Below, piece by piece: positions 1 to 6,382 of a DNA stretch of 7,350 nt. The position numbers and the translations under genes were made by a program. Source of the stretch: CAYXVB01 sp964467785 (GTDB lineage Bacteria; Bdellovibrionota; UBA1018); assembly GCA_964467785.1 (NCBI GenBank), contig CAYXVB010000180.1:1-7350 (forward strand), in the 5' to 3' direction. The first letter of the stretch is position 1, and each line of letters opens with the position of its first letter. Below the pieces are notes generated by a model. The model searched no databases, had not been told where the DNA came from, and worked only from the letters and a program-made list of their open reading frames with translations.

Positions 1-73
1 TTTTCACTGACTTCTTCTCTCAATCTTTCCGGCCACATCTCCTGCTTCGAAAACAAAAATTTTCCGATGCTCA

Positions 74-101
74 TCAGGCTATTATCGGACTCAGCCGATA
101 A
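74..101 (+). promoter_or_regulatory. Putative sigma-28 (FliA)-type promoter upstream of the glutaminase-like gene
   Basis: GCCGATAA at 94-101 is identical to the textbook -10 element of flagellar sigma-28 promoters. A weak -35 match, TCAG at 74-77, lies 16 nt upstream; the canonical form is TAAA with a 15-nt spacer. The same TCAR-N16-GCCGATAR layout occurs ahead of the chemoreceptor gene at 2309-2336. If used, transcription would start near position 108, so the ATG at 108 would lie at the transcript end and the ATG at 161 would be the better start. The -10 element is also one arm of a perfect 7-bp inverted repeat (82-88 with 95-101, loop ACTCAG), which could be an operator or a chance dyad. 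Confidence 0.5.
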
Positions 102-107
102 GCAGGA

Positions 108-1949
108 ATGGTCCCGTGTCCCGTAAAATTCGCCTTTGAAATCAAGAAGGGAGAGGGGATATGGATTCGCAGGGCGTGGCCAGCGTTTCTGATCCTGCTT
201 GGTTTCGTTCATGGCCACGCGTCGATTGCTTGGGGCGCCGAGGAACAGTTCGCCGCCGGCGATCTTGTCACCGTCGACTTTGCAAACGGGGAGACTCGCA
301 GCTGCCGGTTTACTCACTATAGTTCCGGCGCACCGGAGACCGATCGCGTGCGCAATCTGTTTTGTCCGCCGTCCGGCTCTGGCCCGGAGTTACTCATCCA
401 TGAGCAAAGCGAACAATGGGTGGCCGCGGGCGCGACTTCGGACGGCAGGATCATTTCTCCCGCAATCGTTGGGGTATCGACTTCCGATCAGGTCTTGTTT
501 GCGGGACGCGAGTTCCCGACTCCTGACGATGATACGCTGTCCGCGGAGATGGGTCGCATCAATCGGTTCCGTGCCCTACTTTTCGGATCCGCGCAGTCGC
601 GGATGGCCCCATTGCAGGCTAAGTCCTGGCTTGAGCAGAGCCGGAAGCTCTATGAGGAGTTGGGGCAGCGTCTTGACGCGCGTGCCGATGTGATTTTCGC
701 AAATTACTTGGATGCGGGCGAGGTCGTGGTCGAGTTTGTCAAAGGAGGCCAATCGACCTGTCGGAGAGGAGGTTCGCTTTCTGGTTTTCGCACGAGTCCG
801 TGCGAGCTTTTCGTCTGCGATCCTATGAAGATTGGCGATGAGCTTTATCAGCCCCTACTGACTCAGACCTCTGATCCAGCCTCGGGAAATCGTCCATTGG
901 TGAGCGCTCGCGGCATCACTTCCGACGCGCCAGCGGCGGGAATGGAAGTGCGCTCGGTCAAGGTCCGAAGTAGCGGTGTCGAGCTTTACCGCAAAAGCCC
1001 TTCGGTTCGTAGCCTGCGCGAGGTCTATTCCCGGATTCTTCCACCAGAGTTGATGATGGACGACTTCTTCCTGGCCGGAACCGAAGAGTTCTTCCAGACC
1101 CAGCGCGAGCATGCGGCCGGACGCTGTGAGGGGAGTCAGATTTCCGAGCACATGCGCTGGGAGAGCGAGAAGATCCAGGCTTTCCGTGATCGCCTCAAGA
1201 AGGTGCCCCTGGCTGTTTTGGTGGATGTGGTCGATGGCCTGTTAAAGTCAGAAGTGATCCCAAGCTTCTTGCTCCCGCCCGGAGTTTGCCATCTGGAGGG
1301 GGATCTGTTCTTCACTCCTTCAGGTTTTCGTGGGCGCTTCGGCGACGCGCCGCCGGCAAAGCCTGCAAAGGGAATCCTCAGCGAAGAGGAGGCGCAGGAG
1401 TACTTCCGCAAGGTGGCCGGTATGAAGGATATTCCCTTCGACTACGTCAGTGAGGGCTGTTTTGCGCGAGCTCACGTCATGGCTCATCGGCTTGAAAAAC
1501 TGGGCTTAGCGGTCGAGAAGATCTGGGCAAAAGGCGGCGCGCTTCGTCCCAGAAAGGAGATCCGCTGGGAATACCATGTCGCGCCAGCGGTCTGGGTTCA
1601 AGGCAAGGACGGCGATATCAGTCGCAGGGTCTTCGATCCTTCGCTTGCCGACCGCCCGCTGACCCCCGAGCAATGGTTGGCGCGCTTCCACGATGAGGCG
1701 CGAAACGGCAGAGCGGTCCGATCCGGCTGGCCTGGGCCTGCGGATACCTTGCTCTACAATCGTACGCTGCTCTATTTCTCTCCTTGGGAGGTCTATGCGC
1801 CGTTTACGACGCAAGAGTCTCATCAGGCGTCGCTTCAAAATACCCTGGATCACGCCGCGGAGGTGAATTCCAAATACCTGGAAGTTCTGGCGGAACAAAG
1901 CAGGTCGACGACCGTTCCGAATCTCGAATGGAGAGGAGAATCCAGATGA
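108..1949 (+). CDS. Secreted protein with C-terminal protein-glutaminase-like (protein deamidase) domain
   Basis: Predicted to act outside the cytoplasm and to deamidate glutamine side chains in proteins. Numbering is from the ATG at 108 (613 aa). Residues about 23-44 form a hydrophobic signal segment ending near WGA. Residues about 425-565 match the protein-glutaminase family of Chryseobacterium proteolyticum: EGCFARAH with C451, WEYHVAP with H490 and FDPSL with D510. The spacings of 39 and 20 agree with the family's Cys-His-Asp triad (41 and 20). The roughly 380 residues before it are not recognised. They contain two related beta-type segments (about 51-95 and 204-245), each with a cysteine pair, and may act as a pro-region or binding domains. 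The start is uncertain: the n-region from 108 is unusually long, and a better ATG with a strong ribosome site at 161 is out of frame by one base. The stop overlaps the next gene by 4 nt, so the two are probably translationally coupled. The substrate is unknown. Fold assignment is firm; activity is inferred. Confidence 0.8.
   Translation: MVPCPVKFAFEIKKGEGIWIRRAWPAFLILLGFVHGHASIAWGAEEQFAAGDLVTVDFANGETRSCRFTHYSSGAPETDRVRNLFCPPSGSGPELLIHEQSEQWVAAGATSDGRIISPAIVGVSTSDQVLFAGREFPTPDDDTLSAEMGRINRFRALLFGSAQSRMAPLQAKSWLEQSRKLYEELGQRLDARADVIFANYLDAGEVVVEFVKGGQSTCRRGGSLSGFRTSPCELFVCDPMKIGDELYQPLLTQTSDPASGNRPLVSARGITSDAPAAGMEVRSVKVRSSGVELYRKSPSVRSLREVYSRILPPELMMDDFFLAGTEEFFQTQREHAAGRCEGSQISEHMRWESEKIQAFRDRLKKVPLAVLVDVVDGLLKSEVIPSFLLPPGVCHLEGDLFFTPSGFRGRFGDAPPAKPAKGILSEEEAQEYFRKVAGMKDIPFDYVSEGCFARAHVMAHRLEKLGLAVEKIWAKGGALRPRKEIRWEYHVAPAVWVQGKDGDISRRVFDPSLADRPLTPEQWLARFHDEARNGRAVRSGWPGPADTLLYNRTLLYFSPWEVYAPFTTQESHQASLQNTLDHAAEVNSKYLEVLAEQSRSTTVPNLEWRGESR
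149..163 (+). promoter_or_regulatory. Strong ribosome binding site and ATG out of frame with the downstream gene
   Basis: A purine-rich GGGAGAGGGG stretch (about 149-158) stands just ahead of an ATG at 161-163. This is a far better initiation site than the ATG at 108, where AGGA touches the start codon with no spacer. The 161 frame joins the long gene only if one base is removed from the GGG at 172-174. It would then read MDSQAWPAFLILLGF, a compact normal signal peptide. The site therefore suggests either an indel in the data or a mutated start region. Confidence 0.45.
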
Positions 1950-2242
1950 AGTCGCTTCTTTCGCACCCAGTGATTTTCCTTGGGTGGATCTGTGCATTCC
2001 CGATAGCGAGTCATGCGGCCCAGCCTTCTAAGGTGGTCACCTTTTCCGATGAGGTTCGGCGCCTCTCATTGCAGACTGGACAGCCCGCCTATCGGGTGAG
2101 TTTCAATCTCCATGCGGCGGTCTACGAACTGCCGGCCCGCGACAAAGCGCTTCAGTGCCTGTTGGACTCCTTTCGTCGGAGGACTTCCGTAAAGATCAGC
2201 GTGAATCCCATCACGCTGCGAATTCTAGCCTGTAAGACTTGA
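1946..2242 (+). CDS. Small secreted protein of unknown function, coupled to the glutaminase-like gene
   Basis: This 98-residue product begins at an ATG that overlaps the preceding stop (ATGA), with AGGAGA at 1934-1939 spaced 6 nt away, so the start is well supported. A typical signal peptide (residues 1-25, cleavage likely after ASHAA) leaves a mature protein of about 73 residues. The mature part looks like a strand (YRVSFNLHAAVYEL), a helix (about DKALQCLLDSFRRR) and a strand (SVKISVNPITLRILA). It has two cysteines, one in the helix and one three residues from the end, which could form a disulfide. No family was recognised. Tight coupling to a secreted deamidase makes a partner, chaperone, inhibitor or immunity role possible, but nothing in the sequence proves one. 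Confidence 0.75.
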   Translation: MKSLLSHPVIFLGWICAFPIASHAAQPSKVVTFSDEVRRLSLQTGQPAYRVSFNLHAAVYELPARDKALQCLLDSFRRRTSVKISVNPITLRILACKT

Positions 2243-2308
2243 TCTCCCGTCGCGGATACCCGCTCAAGCCTCCCAAAAGCGATTGTTATCAACCTCGGGT
2301 CTTTCAAC

Positions 2309-2336
2309 TCAATCGGCGTTGATCCCTTGCCGATAG
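2309..2336 (+). promoter_or_regulatory. Putative sigma-28 (FliA)-type promoter for the chemoreceptor gene
   Basis: GCCGATAG at 2329-2336 differs from the sigma-28 -10 consensus only in the last base. TCAA at 2309-2312 lies 16 nt upstream, as in the element at 74-101. It sits 42 nt before the chemoreceptor ATG, and chemoreceptor genes are classic members of the sigma-28 regulon. The remaining intergenic sequence (2243-2378) shows only a 4-bp GCGG/CCGC hairpin without a T tract, and no gene. Confidence 0.55.
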
Positions 2337-2378
2337 GGATTCTAATTACATCCTGATGAATACTCGCTAGAGGACACC

Positions 2379-2849
2379 ATGAAAAATCTAAGTTTGAATA
2401 CCAAGATGCTCGCCATCATCGCGATCTTTACAGCAGCGGCGGGGACGATCGCCTATCTGGGCGTATCGCGAATGGCGCTTCTCGAACATGAAATCAACGA
2501 GATCGTGAACGGGATCAATAAGCGCGCCATGGCGATCGTCGCTATCCGCGATGATATTCGACTCATGATGTTGCACGAAAAAAGCTATATCCTCGAGACC
2601 AATCGGCAAGGAATGGATGCTTACGAAAAGCAGATCATCCAAGCCAGGGAGGACATGCGCAAGGTCGGCGCATACTATCTCAGCATCGCGTCGGAAGAAG
2701 GAAAAAAGCACTTTTCTCAGATCCAAGAGCACTTCGACAAATGGTGGGAGGTCTCGAAGCAAGTTCGCAAGCTAGCCTACTCTGAAGACCAAAAAGTCGG
2801 CCTTCGAGCTGTCGCGCACCAAAGGCCGGGAGCAGCGCCTCATCCTTGA
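2379..2849 (+). CDS. Methyl-accepting chemotaxis protein, N-terminal fragment (frameshifted)
   Basis: Encodes the sensing half of a transmembrane chemoreceptor. AGAGGA at 2369-2374 precedes the ATG by 4 nt. Residues about 9-31 are the first membrane helix. The following part is helical and carries HEKSYILE, typical of four-helix-bundle sensor domains. The frame is correct up to about residue 137 (YSEDQK). The last 19 residues (VGLRAV to APHP) are out of frame and end at TGA 2847. Sequence continuing the sensor (KSAFELSRTKGREQ) is found in the next frame. Removing one A from the A5 run at 2791-2795 joins this fragment to the downstream one, giving one receptor of 583 residues. As written it is a broken gene; a sequencing error is a serious alternative. 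Confidence 0.8.
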   Translation: MKNLSLNTKMLAIIAIFTAAAGTIAYLGVSRMALLEHEINEIVNGINKRAMAIVAIRDDIRLMMLHEKSYILETNRQGMDAYEKQIIQAREDMRKVGAYYLSIASEEGKKHFSQIQEHFDKWWEVSKQVRKLAYSEDQKVGLRAVAHQRPGAAPHP

Positions 2850-2874
2850 AAAGGAGATCGACGACCTGATTGCC

Positions 2875-4131
2875 ATGAACGAAAAGCTCATGACCGAAAA
2901 AGAGCGATACAGTGAGGACGTCTATCAAAGCGCACGCAATCTCTTGATAGTCATCAGCCTGGTATCGATCGTATCTGGATTTTTGGCTGCGTTCCTCGTC
3001 CTGCGATCGACTTCAAACGCAATTGACCGAGTGATCCAGCACTTGGGCGAAAGCAGCTCACAGCTAGGCGGGGCGTCGTCGACGATCGCCTCGGCCTCCG
3101 AACAGTTGTCCCAGGCGGCGACCGAGCAGGCGGCCTCTCTTGAGGAGACCGCCACTGCAATCGAGCAGCTCAATACGATGATTCAGAAATCGGCTGAAAA
3201 CGCCAGAAATTCGTCAACAGCTGCGGTTTCGAGCCAGGAAGGTGCGGCCAAAGGAAAGAGGGCGGTCGAAGAAGTGATCCAGGCCATCCAAGGCATCAGC
3301 ACCTCGAACGAAGACATGATGCGCGAAATCGGCGAGAGCAACCAAAAGATCTCGGAGATCGTCAAAGTGATCGAGGAAATCGGGTCGAAGACCAAGATCA
3401 TCAACGATATCGTGTTTCAGACTCGGCTTCTCTCGTTCAATGCCTCGGTCGAGGCGGCCCGTGCCGGCGAACAGGGCAAGGGCTTCGCCGTAGTAGCCGA
3501 GGAAGTAGGATCTTTGGCCCAGATGAGCGGTAACGCCGCCAAAGAAATTACCGCCCTTCTCGAAGAAAGCACTCAGAAAGTCCAGGGCATCGTTAGCGAA
3601 ATGTCGAGCAAGGTTGTGCGTCTGACCGCGGATGGTAAGGCACGCTTGGCGGCAGGCGTACAGGTCGCGGGAGTGGCGGGCGAGTCGATCCAGGAAATCC
3701 TAGGCAACGTGACGATGGTGGCGCAAATGTCCGCTGAGATCGCCGCCGCGAGCCAGGAGCAGTCGCAAGGGGTTCAGGAGATCACTAAAGCGATGGCGCA
3801 GCTCGATCAGGTCACGCAGGAAAACGCATCGAGCGCCACCGAGGCGGCCCAGTCCTCCGAGTCGCTTTCCGCGCAAGCGGATGCCCTCCGCAAGATCGTT
3901 GGCGATCTCGTGGTGACAATCAAAGGAGGGGAAGAGGAAGAAGCAGGCCGTTCAGAAAGCCACGCAGCCGAACCGGCTCCCTCGAAGCCTCGCTCAGCTC
4001 CGAAACGTCGCACCACTGCTTCTTCCATGAAGACCAATCAAAAGCTAAAGACCACGCCTGCGGCCAAGGTGGAGGCCCATGGCGCATCGGTTCCCGTTCA
4101 CGGAGATAAGCGCTTTGAAGAAGTGGCCTGA
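2875..4131 (+). CDS. Methyl-accepting chemotaxis protein, signalling fragment (same gene, shifted frame)
   Basis: Holds the second membrane helix and the cytoplasmic signalling hairpin that would control CheA with CheW. The frame is open from 2776, just after an in-frame TAG at 2773, and the end of the sensor helix bundle is encoded before the ATG at 2875. That ATG is therefore a nominal start. AAGGAG at 2851-2856 lies 18 nt upstream, too far for a good match. In joined numbering, membrane helix 2 is about 187-209. No complete HAMP domain follows; the DExG motif is missing. The signalling tip is FQTRLLSFNASVEAARAGE (about 346-364) followed by GKGFAVVAEEV. Gln/Glu-rich flanks such as ATEQAASLEETA are probable methylation regions. 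The tail (about 70 residues, Ala/Lys/Pro-rich) ends RFEEVA and shows no CheR/CheB-binding pentapeptide. An intrinsic terminator follows at 4206. Confidence 0.85.
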   Translation: MNEKLMTEKERYSEDVYQSARNLLIVISLVSIVSGFLAAFLVLRSTSNAIDRVIQHLGESSSQLGGASSTIASASEQLSQAATEQAASLEETATAIEQLNTMIQKSAENARNSSTAAVSSQEGAAKGKRAVEEVIQAIQGISTSNEDMMREIGESNQKISEIVKVIEEIGSKTKIINDIVFQTRLLSFNASVEAARAGEQGKGFAVVAEEVGSLAQMSGNAAKEITALLEESTQKVQGIVSEMSSKVVRLTADGKARLAAGVQVAGVAGESIQEILGNVTMVAQMSAEIAAASQEQSQGVQEITKAMAQLDQVTQENASSATEAAQSSESLSAQADALRKIVGDLVVTIKGGEEEEAGRSESHAAEPAPSKPRSAPKRRTTASSMKTNQKLKTTPAAKVEAHGASVPVHGDKRFEEVA

Positions 4132-4205
4132 CGGCGACCCTGGCTGCTCGTTCGATTGAGTCCAGTCCGAAAATCAGCTGTTCAATATTTATATAGATAG
4201 AAGGA

Positions 4206-4238
4206 GGGGCTTTCCTAATCAGGCTAAGCCCCTTTTTT
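4206..4238 (+). terminator. Intrinsic terminator after the chemoreceptor gene
   Basis: GGGGCTT (4206-4212) pairs perfectly with AAGCCCC (4226-4232). An inner CCT/AGG pair and AATC loop extend the structure, and six T (4233-4238) follow directly. It lies 75 nt after the chemoreceptor stop and separates that gene from the next unit. The rest of 4132-4344 shows no gene and no convincing promoter. Confidence 0.85.
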
Positions 4239-4344
4239 ATGGATTAAGCCACTCGCGTTGTCCTGCGAGGCCCGCGAGTGCCGTACTCATTGCGCACTGG
4301 CTCGCAACGTGCAGACGTGCATCGGAAGAGGCGAGACAGATCAG

Positions 4345-4776
4345 ATGAGGTTGTTTCATCTCTATCGCAGCGAGGATGTTTCTGGAATCAGCGGTACCGG
4401 ACCGGTCGTTGAAGGTGTTGAGTTTACGAACGGCTGGTGCGCGATCCGTTGGCTTTCTGGTCGGAGCACGCTTTGTTTCTATCAATCCATGCAGGATGTT
4501 CGTGACATTCATGGACACGGACAGAAGACCGAGCTGATTGTTCACGATTTCGAGGCAGTCCACGGATCGGGCGTCGAAGTGCAGCAGAGCGAACTTTTCC
4601 TCAGGACGCTCGAGGAGATCTCCGAGCTGGTCAACAGTGTCGAGGATCCGATCACCACGCGGGAGGGGCTTCATGGATCGGTTGTGCAGATCAAGGGACT
4701 TTTGGATGATCTGGAGCTCCGGTTGAGTAGCATTCTCGCAAAAACGAAGGAAAAGTACGGATCCTCGGCAGCTTGA
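4345..4776 (+). CDS. Hypothetical protein with a conserved-looking N-terminal domain and helical tail
   Basis: The 143-residue product starts MRLFHLYRSEDVSG. The frame stays open upstream to a TTG at 4258, but that stretch (MSCEARECRTHC...) looks like read-through. The ATG at 4345 fits the start of a domain I have seen in hypothetical proteins of phages and bacteria, with the pattern RxEDVSGxSGTG, EGVxFxNGWCAxRWLS and IHGHG. The function of that domain is not known to me. A GAAGAGG stretch lies about 14 nt before the ATG, so the ribosome site is only moderate. Residues 1-70 are probably a small mixed alpha/beta domain; residues about 75-143 are amphipathic helices. No signal peptide or membrane segment is seen, so it is probably cytoplasmic. 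The dehydrogenase gene follows after 25 nt and is probably co-transcribed. Confidence 0.7.
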   Translation: MRLFHLYRSEDVSGISGTGPVVEGVEFTNGWCAIRWLSGRSTLCFYQSMQDVRDIHGHGQKTELIVHDFEAVHGSGVEVQQSELFLRTLEEISELVNSVEDPITTREGLHGSVVQIKGLLDDLELRLSSILAKTKEKYGSSAA

Positions 4777-4801
4777 GCGCCGGTAAGGTTCGGAGCAAGG
4801 G

Positions 4802-5857
4802 ATGAACAAGGAATTGAGTAGACGTAAGCCCTACGGAAAAGTGGTAGTCGTGACTGGCGCGGCCGCCGGTGTGGGAAGGGCCATCGCACGGGAGTTCGGA
4901 CGAGAGCGCGCCCGGATTGGGCTGATCGCTCGCAGTCGAGAGGATCTCGAGGAGGCAAAGCGAGAAATCCTGAGTCTCGGTGGGCGGGCCATTGTACTGC
5001 CGGTTGATGTTTCTAATGCTCAGGCGCTCGAACGCGCGGCGCAGAAAGTAGAGGATGCCTTCGGCCCGATCCAAATCTGGATCAACAATGCCATGGTTTC
5101 AGTCTTCTCCCCCGTCGTGCAGACGACGCCTGCGGAATACAAGCGAGTCACCGAAGTGACCTACCTGGGATATGTTTATGGGACACTGGCCGCGCTGCGA
5201 AGAATGAAGCCCCGTAATCGGGGCGTGATCATCCAGATCGGCTCAGCCTTGGCCTACCGGAGCATTCCCTTGCAGTCCGCCTATTGTGCCGCCAAGCATG
5301 CAATCGCGGGATTCACCGAATCGCTCCGGACGGAGCTTTTGCATGATAGGAGCCGGGTGCAGGTTTGTCAGATCAACTTGCCGGCAGTCAACACGCCCCA
5401 GTTCGACTGGGCCAAATCCCGGATGCCGCGCCAAGCGCAACCGGTACCCCCGATTTACCAGCCAGAAATGATCGCCCGCGCGGTACGTTTCATTGCGCGC
5501 CATCCGCGGCGTCGCCTGGATATCGCGTTTCCGACTCTGAAGGCGAATCTGGGCGAGAAGTTCGCTGCGGCCTATGCGGATCGCTATCTCGCGCGCCACG
5601 GTTACGAGTCCCAGCAGACCCACGAGGCGATTCGCAGACCGCGTCGCGACAATCTCTGGTCTCCAGTTCCCGGGAGGCATTCAGCGCACGGCCGGTTCGA
5701 CTCCCGCGCCCGAAGTTTCAGTCTATGGCTCTGGCTGGACCTGCACCGAAAGGTGATATTGGGGTCTGCTGTCGTGGCGGTGTTGGGAATGGGAGTTTGG
5801 ACCTTCGCAGGCGTTATCCGCGGCGCGGAGGGAGTGAGTGTTCGGCCGGCAGCTTAA
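4802..5857 (+). CDS. SDR-family NAD(P)-dependent oxidoreductase with a C-terminal membrane anchor
   Basis: A short-chain dehydrogenase/reductase that would oxidise an alcohol or reduce a carbonyl; the substrate is unknown. The Rossmann motif TGAAAGVG is at 18-25, an acidic-loop DV at 69-70, and NNA at 95-97. The catalytic set is N96, S148 (IQIGSA), Y161 and K165 (YCAAK). Arg44 and Arg46 after the second strand hint at NADP preference. PAVNTPQFDWA and RQAQPVPPIYQPE, and the later DNLWSPVPG...AHGRFD segment, are hallmarks of the longer PRK07109-type group, so this is not an ordinary 250-residue SDR. The protein has 351 residues. Residues about 317-338 form one hydrophobic helix absent from soluble members, suggesting tethering to the inner membrane with the enzyme domain in the cytoplasm. 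GGAG about 7 nt before the ATG supports the start. It ends 3 nt from the convergent VKOR gene. Confidence 0.9.
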   Translation: MNKELSRRKPYGKVVVVTGAAAGVGRAIAREFGRERARIGLIARSREDLEEAKREILSLGGRAIVLPVDVSNAQALERAAQKVEDAFGPIQIWINNAMVSVFSPVVQTTPAEYKRVTEVTYLGYVYGTLAALRRMKPRNRGVIIQIGSALAYRSIPLQSAYCAAKHAIAGFTESLRTELLHDRSRVQVCQINLPAVNTPQFDWAKSRMPRQAQPVPPIYQPEMIARAVRFIARHPRRRLDIAFPTLKANLGEKFAAAYADRYLARHGYESQQTHEAIRRPRRDNLWSPVPGRHSAHGRFDSRARSFSLWLWLDLHRKVILGSAVVAVLGMGVWTFAGVIRGAEGVSVRPAA

Positions 5858-5860
5858 TCT

Positions 5861-6313
5861 CTAGACGTCGCGAAAAGCCCGAGAGGATTTCCGCGGCGGG
5901 CTCTTACGCAGCGTCGCAAAGGCGGGAACGAGCAACGCGCAAGAGATACCGGCCGAGACTAGGCAAAGTGTGCAAAGTGTTTGGACGACGATGAGCTGGT
6001 AGGCGACCAGGATCAAAGCGCCAGCCCCCATCGCTAATGCGATGATGATGTAGAGCGCGTGCGCCAATTTCCAATCCAGCGTGCGAACGCAGAGAGCTTC
6101 AGTGGCATAGCCAAACGAGCCCAATAAGGCGTCGGGTAGCGGAAGCGCCCGGGATAGGGGAGATCGCAAAACGATTTCGCTGCCCGCTCCAAAAAAGGGG
6201 TCCCAAACGGAATGAAGCAGTCCGAGCTGGTAGCTGGCCAAATATCCAGCGACGACTGCGCCGGCCAGGCAGAATGAGGTGAGCTGGTTCCTGCTCGAAT
6301 GTGAAAGGAACAC
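5861..6313 (-). CDS. Vitamin K epoxide reductase (VKOR) family membrane protein
   Basis: A probable inner-membrane thiol oxidoreductase that passes electrons from an envelope disulfide oxidase to quinone, doing the job of DsbB. The 150-residue protein has four hydrophobic segments (about 11-30, 58-76, 82-105 and 108-132). The active-site CTLC is at 114-117 at the start of the last one, followed by LVSAGIS as in the family. The first loop reads VWDPFFGAGSE...SPLSR, which matches one VKOR subgroup but lacks the pair of loop cysteines found in classic VKOR. The only other cysteines, C15, C75 and C125, lie within or at the ends of membrane segments. The start is GTG at 6313, with GAAGAG about 5 nt upstream and an in-frame stop just before it, so no longer N terminus is possible. 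It lies downstream of two genes for cysteine-containing secreted proteins on the same strand, after a 140-nt gap. Confidence 0.8.
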   Translation of the reverse strand: MFLSHSSRNQLTSFCLAGAVVAGYLASYQLGLLHSVWDPFFGAGSEIVLRSPLSRALPLPDALLGSFGYATEALCVRTLDWKLAHALYIIIALAMGAGALILVAYQLIVVQTLCTLCLVSAGISCALLVPAFATLRKSPPRKSSRAFRDV

Positions 6314-6382
6314 GCTTTCTCTTCAGCATAATTTGGACCGGCGCGCCACGCGTCCTGAACCTCTGCTTTCCAGTCTTCTAAG

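Noticed and set aside
1506..1997. Minus-strand open frame opposite the glutaminase catalytic domain
   Set aside because: The plus strand carries the full catalytic motif set; this is a codon-bias shadow.
2776..2849. Programmed +1 ribosomal frameshift in the chemoreceptor
   Set aside because: No known shift motif such as a slow codon or stop at the shift point with a stimulatory structure; chemoreceptors are not known to use one, and an extra A explains it more simply.
4258..4344. TTG-initiated extension of the 143-residue protein
   Set aside because: Low-complexity leader unlike a protein start; the ATG at 4345 begins the conserved-looking domain exactly.
4237..4809. 190-codon minus-strand open frame
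   Set aside because: It lies entirely opposite the 4345-4776 gene, covers a terminator, and its product lacks any recognisable domain, while the plus-strand protein has a constrained motif pattern.
5365..5994. 209-codon plus-strand open frame across the SDR and VKOR ends
   Set aside because: Arg/Ser/Pro-rich shadow product spanning two convergent, well-supported genes.
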